Source of the DNA: an uncultured Helicobacteraceae bacterium
Lineage (GTDB): Bacteria; Campylobacterota; Campylobacteria; Campylobacterales; Helicobacteraceae
Reading direction: 5' to 3'
Length of the DNA stretch: 64,000 nt
Assembly: GCA_910578285.1 (NCBI GenBank)
Contig: CAJTQL010000003.1
Location: forward strand, 73,743-137,742
Each line of letters begins with the position of its first letter. Position 1 is the first letter of the stretch. Below the pieces are notes generated by a model. The model was not told the DNA's origin, did not search any database, and saw only the letters and a program-made list of their open reading frames with translations. Position numbers and translations under genes: made by a program. Positions 41,817 through 49,805 of the stretch are shown piece after piece.

Positions 41817-41969
41817 TTACCTTAATTTTTTATGTGCGATAGGTTTTAAAAGTAAGCCATTTTGTGTTAAAATCAATTCAATCATCACATTTGTAAGTTT
41901 TGCCTTTTTAATGAGATGTTTTGGAATCTGAATGCCCTGTGCATTTCCAATTTGTATCAATCTCACCAT
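41817..41969 (-). pseudogene. truncated mazE-type antitoxin
   Basis: 50 codons from ATG 41969 behind AGGAGGTAGGATTT. The AbrB/SpoVT-type DNA-binding part is intact (VRLIQIGNAQGIQIPKHLIKK and a GLLLKPI end), but a TAA cuts it where the toxin-neutralising C-terminus should begin; the next codons still read GWDWK, like the usual GW motif. Only 57 bp separate it from the mazF fragment. It might still make a short DNA-binding peptide. Confidence 0.8.
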
Positions 41970-41974
41970 AAATC

Positions 41975-42649
41975 CTACCTCCTATGCAGCCCGCATTCTT
42001 TGTGCGCGGGGTCTTCCCACCACCACCGCCCGGCGCGAATGCTCTCCCCGGGCTCAATCGCGCGCGTGCATGGCGCGCAGCCAATGCTCGCAAAGCCTTG
42101 CGCATAGAGTGGATTCTTGGGCAAGTCGTGCGCGTTGGCATACTCCCACACCTTCGCATCGTCCCAATCAAATAATGGATTGATTTTTTGCAGCCCAAAT
42201 TGCGTATCGTCTTCAACAAGCCCAACATGCGCGCGTGTCATCGATTGTGCAGCGCGAATGCCGCTAATCCACGCGCTCACGCCCTCTAGCGCGCGCTGCA
42301 AGGGCAGAATCTTGCGCACAAAGCAGCATTTTTTGCGCTTCTCCAAGCTCTCGCGCATGCCCCAATCGCCAATCTCGCGTTCGACTTTAGCGAGCTCCTC
42401 GCCCTCAATGCGAAACATTGTGATAGAGATTCCAAAATGTCGTTCAACCTCGCGTTGGTGGGCGAGGCTTTGTTCAAAAAGCTTGTGTGTGTTGAGCGTA
42501 AAAACGGCAATTCGCGGTAGTAGGCCACATTGTGCAAGCATATCGAGGATAATCACATCTTCGATTTGGTGGCTAAATGCAAGCTTAATGCTGCCATTGA
42601 TTGTCGCGAGCGCGTCTCCAAGCCGTTTTTGGTCGTGTTCAAATGACAT
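41975..42649 (-). CDS. cysH: adenylylsulfate/PAPS reductase
   Basis: 224 residues from ATG 42649, with GGAG five bases before it; the start overlaps the cysA end by 11 bp. PP-loop-like SHQIEDVIILDM at the N-terminus, KKCCFVRKILPLQRAL with the CC pair, SGIRAAQSMTR, and the C-terminal GCAPCTRAIEPGESIRAGRWWWE...KECGLH with the other Cys pair and the catalytic ECGLH. The four extra Cys ligate a [4Fe-4S] cluster, so it is the APS-type reductase that makes sulfite. It is cotranscribed with the sulfate-importer ATPase. Confidence 0.94.
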   Translation of the reverse strand: MSFEHDQKRLGDALATINGSIKLAFSHQIEDVIILDMLAQCGLLPRIAVFTLNTHKLFEQSLAHQREVERHFGISITMFRIEGEELAKVEREIGDWGMRESLEKRKKCCFVRKILPLQRALEGVSAWISGIRAAQSMTRAHVGLVEDDTQFGLQKINPLFDWDDAKVWEYANAHDLPKNPLYAQGFASIGCAPCTRAIEPGESIRAGRWWWEDPAHKECGLHRR

Positions 42650-43676
42650 ATTCGCTCCATTGTTCATTTTGATTGGAATATCCACGTATGTTGAGAAATT
42701 TTAGATACACAAACTCGGGCTGTTTTTGCTTAATCTCGCCCCATTGTGCCTTTGAAATCTCGGCTTCGATGGGCTCGCTGTGTTGAGCGCTCTCGGCGAG
42801 CTCGAGAATGAGCCGCACATGCGCGCCAAGGATTCGGTGGCTCAAAATCCGTGCGCAGTTCTCGCTGCCATCTAGCGAAACCTCGATTTCATGCGGGCGG
42901 ATAAAGAGCATATCATGCTCATTTGCCTGCTTGGCGATTCTGCCAGAGAATAGATTGACATTGCCCAAAAATCCATATACAAAGGGGTTTGCGGGTTGTT
43001 CATAGACATCTTCGGGCGTGCCAATCTGCTCGATTTTGCCTTTGTTCATAATCACGATTGTATCGCTGACTTCGAGCGCCTCTTCTTGGTCGTGCGTAAC
43101 AAAGACGCTTGTGATATGAATCTCGTCATGCAGCTTGCGTAGCCAGCGGCGCAAATCCTGCCGCACTTTTGCATCAAGCGCGCCAAAGGGCTCATCGAGC
43201 AGCAGAATCTTAGGCTCGACAGCCAGCGCGCGCGCAAGCGCAACACGCTGTTTTTGCCCACCACTAAGCTCATTTGGGTAGCGATGACTCATCGAATCAA
43301 GCTGCACCATGTGTAGGAGTTCCATAACTTTTTCGCGAATCTCAATCTTGCTTGGGCGCGTGGTGCGCGGGCGAACGCGCAAACCAAAGGCAATATTGTC
43401 AAAGACATTCATGTGCTTGAATAGTGCGTAGTGTTGGAATACGAATCCAACGCCGCGGTCTTTTGTTGGCGCGTTGGTAATATCTTTGCCAAAAAACTCG
43501 ACATTACCGCTATCTGGCTCTTCGAGCCCAGCGATGATACGCAGCAAGGTTGTTTTGCCCGAGCCGCTTGGTCCAAGTAGCGCAGTGAGCTTGCCTTCTT
43601 CTATCTCAAGATTGATATTATCGAGCGCAATGAATTGTTCGAAACGTTTATTGATATTTGCGATTTTAATGCTCAT
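42639..43676 (-). CDS. cysA: sulfate/thiosulfate ABC transporter ATP-binding protein
   Basis: 345 residues. Walker A LLGPSGSGKTTLLRIIAGL, signature LSGGQKQRVALARAL, Walker B ILLLDEPFGALD, switch His in VFVTHDQEEALE, then a C-terminal TOBE-like regulatory domain (about 240-345). It energises uptake through CysT/CysW, which are encoded on the opposite strand 2 kb away with the binding protein. It is followed without gap by cysH. Confidence 0.95.
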   Translation of the reverse strand: MSIKIANINKRFEQFIALDNINLEIEEGKLTALLGPSGSGKTTLLRIIAGLEEPDSGNVEFFGKDITNAPTKDRGVGFVFQHYALFKHMNVFDNIAFGLRVRPRTTRPSKIEIREKVMELLHMVQLDSMSHRYPNELSGGQKQRVALARALAVEPKILLLDEPFGALDAKVRQDLRRWLRKLHDEIHITSVFVTHDQEEALEVSDTIVIMNKGKIEQIGTPEDVYEQPANPFVYGFLGNVNLFSGRIAKQANEHDMLFIRPHEIEVSLDGSENCARILSHRILGAHVRLILELAESAQHSEPIEAEISKAQWGEIKQKQPEFVYLKFLNIRGYSNQNEQWSEYVI

Positions 43677-43746
43677 TTCTTGCCTTTAAATCTTTTGCAG
43701 AATGATACACAACAAACCTTAAAATAACACTCGATATGCAAAAATC

Positions 43747-44385
43747 CTATCTAATGAACTCTACTATTTCACTCAATTTCTTGCGCAATTGCTTGCTTTG
43801 GGGTTTCGTGCGATACCCAAAGGTGAGGATATAGGCAAGATTGAACTCGCCACGTGCATAGCTGTTGGTGTGGCTCTTGAGAATCGCCTCGACCTTGGCG
43901 ACATCAAAGCCTTCGATAGGGCAGGAATCGATGCCGATATACGCAGCGGCAGTCATCATGTTTGCGCTTGCGATATAAACTTGCATACGCGCCCAATCAT
44001 CAAGACGAGAACCCCAGATGAGAGAAAAATCGTTAAAAAGATTGAGAATCGTTTGAAGTTTTTTTGTATTACCATGTGCTTTGCGTTCAAAAGATTCGGT
44101 GAGATAGGGGCTGCCTTTTTTGAATGTGGCTGCTTTGCGTGCGAGCAACACGACAACATGTGAGGCTGTCGTGATTTGGGGCTGGTCCCAACATGCAGGG
44201 CGCAAGAGTTCTTTGATTTTTGGGTTGGTTATCACCACGAAATGCCACGGCTCGAGCCCAAAAGACGAGGGCGATTTGCGCCCCGCCTCGAGGATAAAGT
44301 GCATTGCGTCATCAGACACGGTGCGCTTGTCGTCAAAGAGTTTGCATGCATGGCGAAAGTCCATAGCCTCTGTGAATTTGTTCAT
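43747..44385 (-). CDS. NAD(P)H-dependent nitroreductase
   Basis: 212-residue flavoprotein of the NfsB/RdxA superfamily. FRHACKLFDDKRTVSDDAMHFILEAGRKSPSSFGLEPWHFVVI (1-50) holds the FMN-binding Arg and the SPSS-x-G-x-x-PW motif; GIDSCPIEGFDVAKVEAIL and LTFGYRTK complete the fold. In H. pylori the relative RdxA activates metronidazole; here the physiological substrate is unknown. It is placed between the divergent sulfate genes and cysA. Confidence 0.9.
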   Translation of the reverse strand: MNKFTEAMDFRHACKLFDDKRTVSDDAMHFILEAGRKSPSSFGLEPWHFVVITNPKIKELLRPACWDQPQITTASHVVVLLARKAATFKKGSPYLTESFERKAHGNTKKLQTILNLFNDFSLIWGSRLDDWARMQVYIASANMMTAAAYIGIDSCPIEGFDVAKVEAILKSHTNSYARGEFNLAYILTFGYRTKPQSKQLRKKLSEIVEFIR

Positions 44386-44651
44386 TGTTTACCCTTTATA
44401 TATGAGAGATTCGGGATTGTAGCACAGAAGAGTAAATCGACAGGCTGCGGGGGCAGTAATCTATATTTTTTGAATAACCTATAAAAATAAAAAATGTATC
44501 TATAAACTCAATAAAATTCAATAAGTCCCTATTTCACGCATTTTTATAGAATATCAAAAAAATATTATATTTCTCAAAAAAGGCAAAAATTTTAGTTATA
44601 TTTAAAGAAAATTCTGCTATGCTACCGCATCTTAAATCAAAGGAGGTTCTT
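44386..44651. other. A/T-rich divergent promoter region of nitroreductase and sbp
   Basis: 266 bp, mostly A/T, with many A-tracts and several overlapping -10-like hexamers, so no single promoter can be picked on either strand. A short CTGC/GCAG palindrome is near 44440. The sbp ribosome site AAAGGAGG is at its right end. Confidence 0.5.
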
Positions 44652-45668
44652 ATGGAATCCGCAAAAATTCTCAAAAACGCGGCGCTGCTTGCCACGCTTG
44701 GTTGGAATCTTGCTCAAGCAGCTGAATATTCATTGCTCAATGTGTCATACGACCCCACACGTGAGCTCTATAAAGAATACAATGTTGCGTTTGAGAAGTA
44801 TTACAAGGCAAAAACGGGTGATACCGTGAAGATTTCACAATCGCATGGTGGCTCGGGGACACAGGCGCGGAGCGTCATCGATGGCTCGCCTGCCGATGTC
44901 GTTACGCTCGCACTCGCGTTTGACATAGACGCGATTGCGCAAAAAAGTGGTAAAATTCCAAACGATTGGCAGACACGTTTGCCCCAAAATAGCTCGCCCT
45001 ATCTCTCGACTATCGTTTTTCTTGTGCGCAAGGGCAATCCGAAGGGAATCAAAGACTGGAGCGACCTTGTGCGCGATGATGTCAAGGTGATAACCCCAAA
45101 TCCCAAAACATCGGGCGGGGCGCGCTGGAATCACCTCGCTGCATGGGGCTATGCGCTACGTGCAAATGGCAATGACGAGACAAAGGCGCGTGATTATATG
45201 GTGCGGCTCTATGAGAATGTCCCGGTGCTCGACACGGGCGCGCGCGGAGCGACAAACACATTTGTGAAACGTGGCGTGGGCGATGTGCTGATTGCATGGG
45301 AAAATGAGGCACTCTTAGCGATTGAGAAAATCGGCAAAGGCAAGTTTGACATCATCACGCCAAGCATGAGTATCCTCGCCGAGCCGCCCGTGAGCATTGT
45401 CGATGCTGTTGTTCAGCAGAAGGGCACGCGCGCTGTGGCTGAAGAATATCTGCGCTATCTCTATGAAAAAGACGCGCAAGAGATTATCGCGAAGAATTTC
45501 TATCGCCCAAGCAATGCCGAAGTGTTCGCGAAATACACGCATTATTTCAAGCCCATCGAGTTTTTCACAGTGGCTGAATTTGGTGGCTGGCAGGAAGCGC
45601 AAAAACGTCATTTTAGCGATGGTGGCGAGTTTGATAAGCTATTTGAAGTCATCAAAAGCAAAAAATAA
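44652..45668 (+). CDS. sbp: periplasmic sulfate-binding protein
   Basis: 338 residues from ATG 44652 behind AAAGGAGGTTCTT. Signal peptide (ILKNAALLATLGWNLAQAAE), then the family opening YSLLNVSYDPTRELYKEYNVAFEKYY, SHGGSGTQARSVIDGSPADVVTLALAFDID, KTSGGARWNHLAAWGYAL and RGVGDVLIAWENEALL. This is the CysP/Sbp fold that delivers sulfate or thiosulfate to the inner-membrane complex. First gene of sbp-cysT-cysW. Confidence 0.95.
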   Translation: MESAKILKNAALLATLGWNLAQAAEYSLLNVSYDPTRELYKEYNVAFEKYYKAKTGDTVKISQSHGGSGTQARSVIDGSPADVVTLALAFDIDAIAQKSGKIPNDWQTRLPQNSSPYLSTIVFLVRKGNPKGIKDWSDLVRDDVKVITPNPKTSGGARWNHLAAWGYALRANGNDETKARDYMVRLYENVPVLDTGARGATNTFVKRGVGDVLIAWENEALLAIEKIGKGKFDIITPSMSILAEPPVSIVDAVVQQKGTRAVAEEYLRYLYEKDAQEIIAKNFYRPSNAEVFAKYTHYFKPIEFFTVAEFGGWQEAQKRHFSDGGEFDKLFEVIKSKK

Positions 45669-45689
45669 ATTTGACAACAAGGAGATTGC

Positions 45690-46508
45690 GTGCGCATACG
45701 TTTTGTAGAGCCGAGCATTCTGCCCGGTTTTGGGCTATCGTTTGGAATCGGCATTGCCTATATGAGCCTGCTCATCTTTATCCCACTTGCCGTGCTCGTT
45801 GCGTATAGTATGCAAATCGGCGCGGCGAGCTTTTGGCAGACCATCATCGATAAACAAGTGCAAAACGCGCTGTTTTTCTCGCTCACAACCTCGTTTTGCG
45901 CCGCGTTGTGCAATCTCTTCTGCGGCTTTGTAGTCGCATGGACACTTGCGCGCTATGATTTTTGGGGCAAATCGCTGATTGACGCGCTTGTCGATTTGCC
46001 TTTTGCGCTGCCCACAGCCGTTGCGGGAATCGCGCTTGCCTATCTTTTCAGCACCAATGGTGTTTTGGGCGGAATCATCGAACTCTTTGGCGAGGCACGC
46101 AAAGACTTCATCGGCGTATGTGCTGCGCTCGTGTTCATCGGCTTACCCTTTGTCGTGCGCACGCTCGAGCCTGTCATCGAAGATTTGGACACCCAGAGTG
46201 TCGAGGCTGCTCGAAGCCTTGGTGCAAACTTTGTCCAAACCTTTGTGTTTGTGATTTTGCCCTCGCTCCTGCCTGCTGCTCTCACAGGTTTTGCGCTTGC
46301 CTTTGCACGCGCGATTGGCGAATATGGCTCGGTGATTTTCGTCTCAAGTAATATTCCTTTTGAGAGTCAGATTTTGCCTGTTGTGATTGTGGGTAAAATT
46401 GAATCCCATGACTATATCGGCGCGAGTGTTGTGGGCGTGTTTATGATTCTTGTTTCGTTTGTGCTGCTGCTTGGAATCAATGCCTTGCAAAAATGGGGGC
46501 GACAATGA
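45690..46508 (+). CDS. cysT: sulfate ABC transporter permease CysT
   Basis: 272 residues, GTG start behind AAGGAGATTGC. Six membrane helices with the CysT-type PFALPTAVAGIALAYLF segment and the EAA loop SVEAARSLGANFVQTFVFVILPSLLPAALTGFALAFARAIGEYGSVIF that docks the ATPase. It forms the channel with CysW. Its stop overlaps the cysW start (ATGA). Confidence 0.95.
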   Translation: MRIRFVEPSILPGFGLSFGIGIAYMSLLIFIPLAVLVAYSMQIGAASFWQTIIDKQVQNALFFSLTTSFCAALCNLFCGFVVAWTLARYDFWGKSLIDALVDLPFALPTAVAGIALAYLFSTNGVLGGIIELFGEARKDFIGVCAALVFIGLPFVVRTLEPVIEDLDTQSVEAARSLGANFVQTFVFVILPSLLPAALTGFALAFARAIGEYGSVIFVSSNIPFESQILPVVIVGKIESHDYIGASVVGVFMILVSFVLLLGINALQKWGRQ

Positions 46509-47317
46509 ATGCTGAACCCAAAATCCTCAAGCCTCTTTGTGTCGCATTTTCGTTCGTGTTTTTTGCGTTTGTGTTGCTACTACCATTATTCACATTGTTT
46601 TCAGAGGCGTTTGCTGAAGGATTTGATGCCTATTTCGCAGCAATCATCGAAGAAAACACACTCAAAGCCATTCGCCTGACACTCCTTGTCGCTTGTATCG
46701 TGCTGCCCCTCAATAGCATTTTTGGAATCTTGCTTGCCTATGCGATTGCCAAATTTGATTTTCAAGGCAAAACGATTCTCACCACATTGCTTGAAGTGCC
46801 TTTTGCCATCTCGCCCGTCATTGCGGGGCTTATGTTTGTGCTTCTTTTTGGCAGCAGCGGCGTCTTTGGGCAAACGCTCGATTCTCTTGGAATCCAAATC
46901 ATGTTTGCGCTGCCCGGAATTGTCCTTGCAAGCGCGTTCATCACTTTTCCATTTGTCGCAAAAGAGCTGATTCCGCTCATGAGCGAGCAGGGCAACGAGG
47001 AAGAAGAGGCGGCGCTAAGTCTCGGTGCGAATGGTTGGCAGACATTTTGGTTTGTAACTCTGCCCAATATCAAGTGGGGGCTTTTCTATGGAATGGTGCT
47101 CACCAACGCACGCACAATGGGAGAGTTTGGCGCTGTTGCGATTGTGAGTGGCAAGATTGTGGGGATTACCACAACGATGCCTCTTTATATCGAGATTCTT
47201 TATAATGAATACGAATATATCGCTGCGTTTGCGATTGCAACTTTGCTCACTTTGCTTTCGATTCTCACGCTTACGCTCAAATATGTGATTCGCAAGCTCG
47301 AATCGCGCCATGCCTAG
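46505..47317 (+). CDS. cysW: sulfate ABC transporter permease CysW
   Basis: 270 residues from ATG 46505. Six membrane helices; LLEVPFAISPVIAGLMFVLLFG and the EAA loop EEEAALSLGANGWQTFWFVTLPNIKWGLFYGMVLTNARTMGEFGAVAIVSG are typical of CysW. Partner of CysT. The TAG stop is shared as the palindrome CTAG with the convergent dxr stop. Confidence 0.95.
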   Translation: MNAEPKILKPLCVAFSFVFFAFVLLLPLFTLFSEAFAEGFDAYFAAIIEENTLKAIRLTLLVACIVLPLNSIFGILLAYAIAKFDFQGKTILTTLLEVPFAISPVIAGLMFVLLFGSSGVFGQTLDSLGIQIMFALPGIVLASAFITFPFVAKELIPLMSEQGNEEEEAALSLGANGWQTFWFVTLPNIKWGLFYGMVLTNARTMGEFGAVAIVSGKIVGITTTMPLYIEILYNEYEYIAAFAIATLLTLLSILTLTLKYVIRKLESRHA

Positions 47318-48429
47318 CGCAATGTGCCAGCAATTGCGCGCGCTTTTGCGCGCACGTTCGAATCGATTGTTGCAATTGTCTCAAGCGTGGGTTTGCAATG
47401 CGCAAAACATTGCAAGCAATCTTGCACAATGTGCGCAATCTGTGTGAAAAGAATGTGCCCATGCAAATAGAGTTCGACAGCGATTTCGTTGGCAGCATTG
47501 ACAATCACGCCAAGTTGTGGATTTGCGAGCAACGATTCTTTGAGCACCCAGAGCGGGTAGCGATTTGTGTCAATCTCCGAAAAACTTAGCGGAGGCATCG
47601 TGCATAGATTGAGCGATTCAAAAAACGGCTTGTCCGCAAGTGCTGTTTGCAGCGCCTCTGCGCCAAGTAGTGCATAAGCAATTGGCAGCCGCATGTCGTT
47701 TTTTGCCAGATGTGCGCTTAGGCTGCCGTCAATGAAACGCACGAGCGCGTGAATGAGCGAGTTGCGCTCAATCAGCGCGTTAATGCGCGTTGTGCGAAAC
47801 AGCCAGAAGGCTTCGAGAATCTCAAACAGCTTATTTGCCATTGTGGCGCTATCAATCGTGATTTTTTTGCCCATCGCCCAATTTGGGTGGCGCAACATAT
47901 CGGCTGCTTTTTGGGTAGCGAGCGATTCGAGTGGCACATCGCGCGCTGCACCGCCGCTTGCTGTGAGAATCAGCTCATCAAAAGGCTGTCTGCTTTGTTG
48001 CAAAAACCAAAGGCTAAAGTGTTCGCTATCAACAGGGATTATGCGCTTGCAGTCTATCCAAGCGCCGCCGACAACGAGCGATTCTTTATTGGCAAGCGCG
48101 ATTGTTTTGCCGAGCGATTGTGCATAGAGTGTTGGCTCAAGCCCCAAGAATCCGCTAAGGGCGTTTAGAACAAGTGTGGAGTGCGATTCGCGCAAAGCTT
48201 GCAAGATTCCATCTGTCCCGACAAAAATGGCTTCGAGCGAATCGGTATTGACTTGATTCACAAGAGATTGTTTGGCGACTACAACAAAGCGGGGGCGGAA
48301 TTGGTGAATCTGCTGATTGAGCAAGGTGATGTTGTAGCCTGCAACAAGCGTTTCGACAGGGAGGCAAAAATTCTGTGCGACATCAAGTGCATTGCAACCA
48401 ATCGAGCCGCTTGAGCCGAGTATGATCAT
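47314..48429 (-). CDS. dxr: 1-deoxy-D-xylulose 5-phosphate reductoisomerase
   Basis: 371 residues from ATG 48429, overlapping the cdsA stop as ATGA. NADPH-binding ILGSSGSIGCNALDV at the start, LANKESLVVGGAW, PVDSEHFSLW (metal and substrate Asp/Ser/Glu), TASGGAARD, and HPNWAMGKKITIDSATMANK. It makes methylerythritol phosphate, the committed step of non-mevalonate isoprenoid synthesis. A little shorter than E. coli Dxr (398). Confidence 0.95.
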   Translation of the reverse strand: MIILGSSGSIGCNALDVAQNFCLPVETLVAGYNITLLNQQIHQFRPRFVVVAKQSLVNQVNTDSLEAIFVGTDGILQALRESHSTLVLNALSGFLGLEPTLYAQSLGKTIALANKESLVVGGAWIDCKRIIPVDSEHFSLWFLQQSRQPFDELILTASGGAARDVPLESLATQKAADMLRHPNWAMGKKITIDSATMANKLFEILEAFWLFRTTRINALIERNSLIHALVRFIDGSLSAHLAKNDMRLPIAYALLGAEALQTALADKPFFESLNLCTMPPLSFSEIDTNRYPLWVLKESLLANPQLGVIVNAANEIAVELYLHGHILFTQIAHIVQDCLQCFAHCKPTLETIATIDSNVRAKARAIAGTLR

Positions 48430-49223
48430 GCAAGAATCCACAAAAAGAGCGGGTAGAACACGATGACGGCAAACAGATAGCCATCGACTCTATCGAGTAT
48501 GCCGCCATGCCCGGGCAGCAATGTGCCGCTGTCTTTGACGCCCGCAGCGCGTTTGAGCTGGCTTTCGTATAAATCGCCAAATACGCTTGCGATAGCACAA
48601 AGGAGTGCAAGCAAAATCGCTTGCCAAAAGCGCACCTCGACCCACCAAATGTAGGCGAAAAGCCCGCCAATGAGCGTTGCAACCCCGATTCCAATCAATG
48701 CGCCTTCTATCGTTTTGCCCGGCGAGCTTGGGCTAAGCGGGTGTGCGCCAAAGAGTTTGCCACCAAGCAACGCGAAAACATCGCTGCAACCAACGATGGC
48801 AATCAGTAAAAATAAGGATGCAATGCCGAATTGTTGGTAGGTTGCAAGCAACAAGAGGAAGGGAATGCTCGGGTAGAGTAGGGGCAAGATGTAGATGATT
48901 TCGCCCTTTTTTGTGAAGCCCTGAAAGCTGGCGAGACACATGAGCAAGAAAAAGAGAGCAAGGAAGGCAAAAAGTGGTGAGAAAAAGATAAGCAGAGCAA
49001 AAGCCCAAAGAATAGCGCCAAACAGCAAGCTAAGGCTCGAAATTTTGCCGAGATAGAGTTTTGTGGCTTCGTAGAGCGCGCCTGCATAGACGATTCCTAA
49101 AAATGCCCATAAGACCCAAAAATTGTGCATCGCGCCCACAACGATGACAAGCAGCAGCAGCACAGCAGCAGTATAGAAACGTTTGATGTCGATAGTTTTG
49201 AGCGCCTGCCATTTGTTTTGCAT
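48426..49223 (-). CDS. cdsA: phosphatidate cytidylyltransferase
   Basis: 265 residues, about eight membrane helices, with the CDP-diglyceride synthetase signature near the C-terminus: SPSSPGKTIEGALIGIGVATLIGG to SVFGDLYESQLKRAAGVKDSGTLLPGHGGILDRVD. It makes CDP-diacylglycerol for all phospholipids. cdsA-dxr is a common pair. It starts 3 bp after the YdjM-like gene. Confidence 0.95.
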   Translation of the reverse strand: MQNKWQALKTIDIKRFYTAAVLLLLVIVVGAMHNFWVLWAFLGIVYAGALYEATKLYLGKISSLSLLFGAILWAFALLIFFSPLFAFLALFFLLMCLASFQGFTKKGEIIYILPLLYPSIPFLLLLATYQQFGIASLFLLIAIVGCSDVFALLGGKLFGAHPLSPSSPGKTIEGALIGIGVATLIGGLFAYIWWVEVRFWQAILLALLCAIASVFGDLYESQLKRAAGVKDSGTLLPGHGGILDRVDGYLFAVIVFYPLFLWILA

Positions 49224-49226
49224 GGA

Positions 49227-49805
49227 CTATCCTAACATGGTGAGAAGTTTTTCGGGCGAGATGTGTTGTAGCCACGAAAGGTCAAATCCAGCGACATGTG
49301 CGCTATATAGAGCAAATAGGACGAGGCAAAGATTGCCGATGCTTTTGTCCACAACGCTGCCTGTGCGGAAGCGCAAGGTGTAGGGCAGCAAGCCCATATT
49401 TTTCTTGCTAAATGGGAGATAGATAGGGCAACCGCTTTTGGTGAGCATATCGCCTGCAATATGTAAATAGCAGCCGAGCACGAGCCCAAAAAGCGCAGCG
49501 AGATTCCACGAAAGGGCGAGAAATACGAAATACAGTGCGATACCCACAACGAGCGGAAAGAGCAGGGTGTGTGTTGCACCACGATGTCCAAAGAGTGCTT
49601 TGAATGCATGCGAAATGATGGGCGTTGCCTTGCCAATGCGCGATTGTGGCTCGTCAATATCGGGCAACAATGCTCCTATGACTATGCCCGCAAAAAAGAG
49701 TATCATGTCTTTGTGTGGCACAGCCGTGGCGACTGCTTCATAGCTGATGATGCCGCATGAGGCGATACAGAGCGCAAAGGCTACATGTGTTCTAGCAATC
49801 ATCAT
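49227..49805 (-). CDS. YdjM-like (DUF457) membrane-bound metal-dependent hydrolase
   Basis: 192 residues from ATG 49805, overlapping the flhA stop as ATGA. Features of the YdjM/DUF457 family: TH(V)AFALC at the start, ALLPDIDEPQSRIG, and GHRGATHTLLF with conserved His residues, then LHIAGDMLTKSGCPIYLP. Four hydrophobic segments. The His/Asp set resembles a metal site in phosphatase-like membrane proteins; in E. coli ydjM is SOS-regulated. Actual substrate unknown. Confidence 0.82.
   Translation of the reverse strand: MMIARTHVAFALCIASCGIISYEAVATAVPHKDMILFFAGIVIGALLPDIDEPQSRIGKATPIISHAFKALFGHRGATHTLLFPLVVGIALYFVFLALSWNLAALFGLVLGCYLHIAGDMLTKSGCPIYLPFSKKNMGLLPYTLRFRTGSVVDKSIGNLCLVLFALYSAHVAGFDLSWLQHISPEKLLTMLG

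Noticed and set aside
41746..41931. Plus-strand 61-codon frame over the mazEF relic
   Set aside because: The minus strand gives clear MazE/MazF text; the plus frame is a shadow.
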